DNA of 64,000 nt from Talaromyces rugulosus (Eukaryota; Ascomycota; Eurotiomycetes; Eurotiales; Trichocomaceae), in NCBI RefSeq assembly GCF_013368755.1, contig NC_049564.1:4100001-4164000 (forward strand), written 5' to 3'. The notes under the pieces are model-generated. The model saw only the letters and a list, made by a program, of their open reading frames with translations, was not told the origin of the DNA and searched no databases. Shown here in pieces: positions 58,308 to 64,000 of the stretch. The position numbers were made by a program, and so were the translations under genes. Each line of letters begins with the position of its first letter. The stretch's first letter is position 1.

Positions 58308-59240
58308 CTATAAAAGAAAATCGCCCCCTGTTTCCTTTAAGATGCACTGATACTCGGGCGCAAATTGCATATACATGACCTCTGGTGTGCCGGTACCCTT
58401 CTTCGTATATTCGGCTTCCTCGCGGGAAACGAAGACTTTAGACAGGCCTGAAACAGCGCCTCCGATACTGGACGAAGCCGTCGCCGACTCGACCAATAAC
58501 TGGGTGTGACAGGCGCGCTCGAGGGCGATGAAGAAGCCGGCAGCCTCGGCAATGGTGCCGCCACAGGTGAGAATGCCATGGTTCTGCAGGATGAGGTTCT
58601 TTTTCTGCGGGCCTAGGGCGTGGGCGATATTGACGCCCTCCTCGGGGGCTAGCACGACACCGCCAAAGGCTGTGTAGATGGCGAGGTCTTCGTAGAACAT
58701 GCAGCTATCCTGGTTTAGCATGTCGATACCACGCCCAAACGTGCTCCAGGCTCTGCCATAAGGACTGTGCATGTGGCACGCCGCGTGCAGGTCCGGGCGT
58801 GCCTCGTGGATTGCTCGGTGGATGATGAAGCCTGCGCGGTTTACCATGGCGTCGGCTCCTCCGATGCGATTCCCTTCACGGTCGATGTGTACCATGTCCG
58901 AAATGGTAAGCACGCCAAAATGGACGCCGTACGGGTTGATCCAGAAGGTCTCGGGCTGGACAGGATCTGAGAAAATGTCAGTGTCTCGTAATATGTTATT
59001 GCTTTGCGTCCTTTTCTCACCTCGTAAGCTTATATGTCCGCTACCACCATCCGCGAATCCCAGCTTAGCAAAGACGCGAAACGCGCCAGCCATCTGCTCC
59101 AACTGCCATTTTCTCTGCTCTAGCGGGGTTTCCGGCCAAGGAATGCGATGGATGGGTCTTTCCGGCGTCCTTATGGGCTTGGGAGCTTGTGTCGCTTGGG
59201 CATCATTTGGAGGAGATGTCAACGTTGCTGTTTGTGACAT
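58308..59240 (-). CDS. Class II aldolase/adducin-family enzyme
   Basis: Zinc-dependent enzyme of the class II aldolase/adducin fold (L-fuculose-1-phosphate aldolase, L-ribulose-5-phosphate epimerase and relatives), which cleaves or epimerises small hydroxy-acids and sugar phosphates. Two exons, 59240-59021 and 58966-58308, give 292 residues. The intron is 54 bases, a multiple of three and free of stops, so the unspliced frame is also open. It is called an intron because HISLR then runs straight into DPVQPETFWINPYGVHFG, as in relatives. Metal ligands are His138 and His140 (CHMHSPYGRAW) and His203 (LQNHGILTCGG). GFADGGSGHIS is the usual phosphate/substrate loop; without the usual TSGN-type residues it may not bind a sugar phosphate. 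Fungal members are often found in catabolic clusters. Two CGG-N6-CCG sites lie upstream. Confidence 0.87.
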   Translation of the reverse strand: MSQTATLTSPPNDAQATQAPKPIRTPERPIHRIPWPETPLEQRKWQLEQMAGAFRVFAKLGFADGGSGHISLRGEKRTQSNNILRDTDIFSDPVQPETFWINPYGVHFGVLTISDMVHIDREGNRIGGADAMVNRAGFIIHRAIHEARPDLHAACHMHSPYGRAWSTFGRGIDMLNQDSCMFYEDLAIYTAFGGVVLAPEEGVNIAHALGPQKKNLILQNHGILTCGGTIAEAAGFFIALERACHTQLLVESATASSSIGGAVSGLSKVFVSREEAEYTKKGTGTPEVMYMQFAPEYQCILKETGGDFLL

Positions 59241-59407
59241 TTTTAGGAGATCTGAACTGTGCGGTGTATAGTTTAGAGGTAGCTGTTATGAATTGTGACC
59301 AGCCTTGCCCGGAATACCATGAGGAGGACATTGGAATAAACAACAATAAACAATGCCCTTGGAGACCTTGCCCCCCTCATCCCACGAAACCAAAAATGGC
59401 ACCATGC

Positions 59408-59419
59408 CGGATCAAGCCG
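59408..59419. promoter_or_regulatory. CGG-N6-CCG site, proximal, upstream of the aldolase gene
   Basis: CGG ATCAAG CCG, about 168 bases before the aldolase start; same spacing as the other cluster sites. Confidence 0.5.
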
Positions 59420-59507
59420 AGTCACAGGACAGGAGATTCTCTATGGAAACTTCCGTGGTTCGTATGAGTGCGCTGTTCCCCACGTTCTTGGCCTGTCAAT
59501 CTGTCAC

Positions 59508-59519
59508 CGGTATGTCCCG
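59508..59519. promoter_or_regulatory. CGG-N6-CCG site, distal, upstream of the aldolase gene
   Basis: CGG TATGTC CCG, about 268 bases before the aldolase start, exactly 100 bases beyond the proximal site. Confidence 0.5.
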
Positions 59520-59629
59520 AAGCCGTAATACCAGGGGAGCGGGAACCAGAGACTACAGACAAAAAAAAGTACAAAGTTTATTGCTCTTCCCCGCATACAT
59601 CCTTTGCTTACTCACTCATATTGCTAGCT

Positions 59630-62235
59630 TCAGTTTAGCGAATTAACGTTCGTCTCCGCTTCGAAATCCTTAATGCCCTGAAGTAGCTCCTGAGCCAACC
59701 AATGCAAATCTCCTGGCGCAGTGACATCGTCCAACGCCATGATCCAGTCCTGTAAAGCCATGTCGGATCCTCCAACCTGTTCTGGGTCTGCTCTATCCCC
59801 ATTAGCAGCTGTAGATGTGTCGTACGTATATCCAGAAGTATTCTCGCCGCCGCCACCGCCGCCGCCCATAAGAGTTGTCAGCGCCGTCAGCTCCAAGCTC
59901 TCGCCACGGCTCTCTGCTGCATCCCCGCCGTTGCCACAGATCATGGCAATCGTGCTCTCCGAAAGCAGCTCGAAGATGTCACGGTACGAGATCGCCTCGT
60001 TCCAGCGCTCGGCGATAATGATGAGGACTGTTGTGCATGCCATGCACGTGTTGATGACCGTGTTCAGCCGCGTGCGTCTTCGAACATGAGGGGACTTCCA
60101 CAGGCAGTAGAGATACGTCAGGCCGCCCAGGAACAGGATGTGCAGGCTACCCCAGGTAAACTGGATCTGTGACTGCTGCGACTGATACAGCCGCCGGTAC
60201 TGGAGGCACATTTGCCGCGCATGCGCTGAGCAGGTCTCAAAGGCGCGGTCACGGATGTCCTCCTGCTCACTATCTTCCTGCGTTAGTGAAACCGGCACCT
60301 GGGCGGCGGGTTTTGAGCTGTCGATGATGTAGTGCCGATACAGAAGTAAAATAGAATAGTTGTAAGCCAACTGAAACCAGTCGTTTGAGGCAAACACCGA
60401 CAGTGGTCGAGCGTGAAGATTCTCCAGTTTATCCGGAGATGTAGCGCGCCAGTCTTCTAGTTCCTGGCGTAGAGCCTCAACCGAAATTATATTCGGATTC
60501 CTGCCGCTATCACTACCATGATGAGAGTTGACAGAATATAGATTGTCGCTGAACTTGGACCATAATTGCCGAAGTTTGATGGAATGGAGAGCCCCCGTTA
60601 GCTGGGTTGGCGGGTCGGAAGGGTTCTGCCTCGGCGGGCAGAGCAAGCCATCTGGTGTAATATATTCGTCGTCGATATCTAGGGGTAACTACTTCTTTTT
60701 AGTATAAAAAAAAATGGACAAATGGAAGGCTGTTCGGAAATGAAAAATGAAAGGAGCGCTGCAGTACCTCAACGTCAATGGCATTGTCCGATATGCTTGC
60801 TGGACGGCCAAGAATAAAGGATGCCACACGATCAATATCATATGCGACCCAGAAACAACGCTTGGAAATCTCCTTAGTAAGGGAATCGACCGAGTTGCGA
60901 TACCTCTCAGTGCTACGGTGGTAGCCTAACTCGATACAATGCCGCATAGCCATTCCTGATATTTTCCTAGAAATACACATATAAGCTTGTAAAGAAAGAA
61001 CGTGCTTGCTGCAAAAACGACATATGGAATATATTTCTTACCATAGACTGGCCCCAACCGGTGATCGAACAGAATATACAGCACAACAAAGCATTGCTTG
61101 TATGGATAGTAGGTTATCCATGTCGAGGAGGGGTGCTATTTGATCAAGGGCCATGGCGTAATATCCCTTTTTTGTTAACCATACCGTTCTGACAGAAACG
61201 GAAGAACCAAACTCACTTCTGCTGCGTCAAACTCGCTATGCCCAAGCGCCAGAGAGCCGATTGCGTAGACCTGAAGACAATATTAACACGCCACTCTATC
61301 GTTGGATACAATGTGAAACAAAGAAAGATTAGGCCGCACCATAAGCACGAAAAAGAGAGATGATCCCGGGGCAGCACCGAGGTCATTGCGCAGGCTAGCT
61401 TCTAAACACTGCTGCTCCATGAGCCGAAAGGTCGGTTGATGCAGGAAGGGATACTGCGGGTGGATGTTGCTGAAGTAGGCCTTGGAGAGCTTGGCCATGA
61501 TGCCAGGGCCGGGGAACTCCTGGTAGCGACCCGTGGCATGGCTCGTGTTGCTATAATGCGAGCTTGCTGTGCCACCAGCGCCTCCGCGACGAGGCAAGCG
61601 CAGAGTGCTACTAACGATGCGCGAGAAGTGGACAGCCGACGAAGGCCCAAAGTACTGTGGCTCGCGCCCGGCGGCGCCGAGACAGAGAAGAGCGACCTCG
61701 TTGCTGAGAAGGTCACTTTCGTCAGCATCGTCACTGTCATTGACAGGCTGCTGTGTAGAAGCGCCAGGAGCAACATTCGCAGCACCAGCAGAGTCCGGTA
61801 CGGCACCGTCGGCCTTTTGCGGCTGCTGAAAGAGACCTGCAAAGTGATCAATCGCCACCTCTGGCCGTGATTCTTGCAGAAGGCCCTCCAAGAAGGCCAC
61901 GCGCGCTTCGAGAGATCGCACATAGTCACGCGGGCGGTGCAAACCCGTGGCCGGGTCTTCGACCAAGCAGTCTAGAAGGGTATGAGCCACCAGGAGGGGA
62001 TGAGAGAGAAATAAAGAGACAAATACCTCGGTCACTTCTGGTGCAATTACTGCATTTGGGGCTTTGCCCATCGCACTGTATGCACAAGAATCGTTAGCCC
62101 AGCTATCTCCACCTCATCCCCCGTTAGCTAGCGTACCTTCAACTTGCGCTGCTTGCAGTTTGTACAAGCTAGCATCGTGCGCTCGCCGACTTTTGCCCGC
62201 TTTGCGGGGTGCGAGGCCCGGCGCGCTGTGCTCAT
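59630..62235 (-). CDS. Zn2Cys6 transcription factor with Fungal_trans domain, probable cluster regulator
   Basis: Nuclear regulator of the Gal4 class. Seven exons, 62235-62137, 62075-62027, 61971-61340, 61270-61217, 61166-61042, 60966-60768 and 60688-59630, give 738 residues in phase. The zinc cluster is Cys24-x2-Cys27-x6-Cys34-x6-Cys41-x2-Cys44-x6-Cys51 (ACTNCKQRKLKCDGQSPKC); introns split it twice. A linker and coiled coil follow (YVRSLEARVAFLEGLLQES), consistent with a homodimer. The middle holds the Fungal_trans domain (PQYPFLHQPTF, LLSIQAMLCCAVYSVRSPVG, MRHCIELGYHRS, ISKRCFWVAYDIDR). The tail has glycine runs and many hydrophobic acidic patches. Its position at the end of the cluster and the repeated CGG-N6-CCG sites suggest that it controls the genes to its left. 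No obvious site was seen in its own upstream region. Confidence 0.9.
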
Positions 62236-63109
62236 GTTGAAAGGGCGTCAACCGGTGTCAGGATACAGTTTGAAGTGGTGTGTGTTGGTGAGGGAGCGAG
62301 ATTGATAAGCTTTATGTAGAGCCTGTGGGTCAGCAGACTCTAGATTAAAAAGGGCCCACTCTTGTTACTATACGTTTACTTTTATATTTTATCTTTAAAA
62401 AGTAATTTAATTTACTCCTTATTTCGTATAAAAAAATCTATTTTTTATTTAACAGTTACTATATTAATTCTTTAATCCTATACCTTATACTTAATATCTT
62501 TTAACTATTGATTTTTGAATGCTGTGTGCACTGTAGTAAGGTGCAACGATCGTTGAGACAATAAGTTAAATCGGATTGTATATGTAGTAGCACTTGGCCT
62601 TTATTATCCACACTCACCACTACATGTAACGGCCATGCGTGCTTCTGCAGCATCAATTGATATATGAACTTTGAGTGAAATACGACCCAAGATTAGCAAC
62701 TTTTTTATTGTCCAATAGCAAATTCTATTAGCAGATGAAGCACGATCAATTTAAGAGAAAGGTACGAAATACGAAATGTCCTATGACGAAGCCTCAATGT
62801 TCACTGATTGAATTATGAGCTTCGACTAAGCGCCATCTCGAATACTTGATTTTTAGCGTGCTTGACACGTACACACCGATTCCTCAGCACGTTCATGGTT
62901 AGTAACATTCATATGTCATTCTCTAAAAAAGAGGATGATATTTTAAAATGGCTGAAGAAGATACAGGAATTAACAACTACAAAGTAAGAAAAGAGCTTCA
63001 AACGAATAATATGAGAGATATCAAACAGTAGTCTCCCGTAAGCTTAGGCAATAGCAAAAGTCAATTCCGTAGTGCCTGGAGACCCGAGATCACAGCGAAA
63101 GGAAATCCC
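62236..63109. other. AT-rich intergenic interval
   Basis: About 0.9 kb; the upstream region of the regulator is followed by a very AT-rich block at 62370-62520 and further AT-rich sequence. No gene, repeat end or RNA gene recognised. Confidence 0.55.
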
Positions 63110-63406
63110 CTATTTCTTACGACTATCACTCTGATGTGGTGTTAGTAGTTGCACTAGAAGCTGGCCTAAGGGGGAAACTTACCAGAGCCTGCTCGTCTGC
63201 CTTATGAGTGACATGCTTCTTGCTTAGATGATTTCCATTCTCATCTTCATATACGATTCCGGCATGCTCATATTGGTCACTTGGGCTGTCGTGGAAAGGG
63301 TCTCTGCATGAAATCAGAAATGAATGGTACAAACTGGTATCAGCCAAACTTACTCAATAACGGCATCTACTGCCACTTTCCCTGTTTTTGCCTGGACTTG
63401 TGCCAT
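63110..63406 (-). CDS. Small unrecognised protein, three exons
   Basis: Exons 63406-63354, 63303-63183 and 63130-63110 join in phase across introns with normal GTAAGT donors and CAG acceptors, and would encode 64 residues. Visible pieces are MAQVQAKTGKVAVDAVIEDP, then DSPSDQYEHAGIVYEDENGN, then KKHVTHKADEQAL and a short basic end. I do not recognise the family; the composition is hydrophilic and soluble. A longer protein may exist: on the same strand a frame from ATG 63567 (MSGSKVFLRKLPCGRNLFYR) runs towards it, but I could not find a splice that keeps the phase, so it was left out. The three matching splice sites make a real small gene likely; function unknown. Confidence 0.45.
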
Positions 63407-63567
63407 ATGCCGAGCACCCTCATCATCGACTCTATCACACCGACTGTTAAGGACAAGTACTCTTCATTGGTAGTTACCCGACGCCATGCTCCACCAACAG
63501 CGGTCGTACGATAGAAGAGATTTCGGCCACAAGGGAGTTTGCGAAGGAAAACTTTGGATCCAGACAT

Positions 63568-64000
63568 TTTCGAGTGAAAGGTTGAAACAAGGATATGGAC
63601 GTCTAAATAAATGGGAAATAGTAGAAGCAGGAGTAAAAGTATAAAGCTGGCTCTGTGACCTGTTTTATCTATACGAACTCCTGGGGATTTCATGGGGTTT
63701 ATATGTTGATCCAGAGACAATATACTATCTCATTTCTAATGCTCGCTAAGCGCTGCCTTCAAATGCACATTTAATAAATGCGAAGGTTACGAAACTATTG
63801 GATAGCAGAGCTTGAATCACATTAACATTTAAGCACGAGCTGTAGCAAGGGGCTGTATGGCCGTTCTTAGCGCTGACTATTAGCATAGCGGCTTAATTAT
63901 GATTCCATGGACGAAAAGAAAACCATATATCGCTATTTTTATCGCTCGAGAATGGTAAGAGACTAGTGGCCCGTGCGAAAGCGTGGGGCTATTAATAATT
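63568..64000. other. Right end of the window, no gene seen
   Basis: About 430 bp with no open frame longer than chance, moderately AT-rich. No element recognised. Confidence 0.5.

Larger units (their letters stand above)
59241..59629. promoter_or_regulatory. Promoter of the aldolase gene and 3' flank of the regulator gene
   Basis: 389 bp with two CGG-N6-CCG sites (59408-59419 and 59508-59519). Nothing else recognisable. Confidence 0.55.

Noticed and set aside
58308..59240. Uninterrupted 310-residue reading of the aldolase gene
   Set aside because: The extra 18 residues are bounded by a GTGAG donor and a CTGAC...TCAG acceptor and interrupt a conserved block, so an intron is more likely.
1..64000. 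CRISPR array, operon-type ribosome binding sites, Rho-independent terminators
   Set aside because: The DNA is fungal nuclear sequence with introns; no regularly spaced repeats exist and bacterial signals do not apply.

Overview
This window is nuclear DNA of a filamentous ascomycete, most likely an Aspergillus/Penicillium/Talaromyces-type member of the Eurotiomycetes. The evidence is short introns (about 45-80 bp) with GT...CTAAC/CTGAC...AG signals, Zn2Cys6 regulators, PTH11-type and RTA1-type membrane proteins, and fungal orthologues such as VPS17, MEF2, GCS1 and a LAM/Ysp2-type protein. Exon joins below were worked out by hand from splice signals, reading phase and family conservation.

Layout. 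1-10 kb is accessory: an ACS-family MFS permease cut by the left edge, a PTH11-like receptor, then a patch of decayed metabolic genes (MFS relic, thioesterase fragment, 2OG-Fe(II) oxygenase with an in-frame stop). 11-31 kb is a compact housekeeping block: retromer VPS17 divergent from mitochondrial EF-G2 (MEF2), an ArfGAP (GCS1-like), a two-RRM protein, a DUF2985 membrane protein, an MIT/coiled-coil protein (Atg38/NRBF2-like) and a GRAM-VASt lipid-transfer protein. 31-42 kb holds a secreted GH3 glycosidase, an RTA1-like membrane protein, a short Zn2Cys6 regulator and a saponin-hydrolase-like secreted protein. This could be a saponin-handling set. 42-48 kb is AT-rich with RIP-like degenerate repeats, a truncated F-box gene and a broken C-terminal half of a class V (GH18) chitinase.

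48-62 kb is the most interesting part. It is an apparent catabolic gene cluster: a 2-oxoadipate dioxygenase/decarboxylase (HglS/DUF1338) homologue, an Asp/Glu-racemase-family protein, an MFS sugar/quinate-type transporter, an FAD amine oxidase (sarcosine/pipecolate/saccharopine/amadoriase class), a D-2-hydroxyacid dehydrogenase, a class II aldolase/adducin-family enzyme and a full-length Zn2Cys6 regulator. Every structural gene of this set has in its upstream DNA at least one inverted CGG-N6-CCG triplet pair (seven in all). Four are extended to TCGG-N6-CCGA. The spacing is that of a dimeric Zn2Cys6 factor, so the cluster looks like one regulon. The enzymes fit oxidation of a cyclic or secondary amino acid (for example pipecolate or a lysine derivative) through 2-oxoadipate to a 2-hydroxyacid, but the substrate is inference. 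The last 1.7 kb is AT-rich with one small unrecognised gene.
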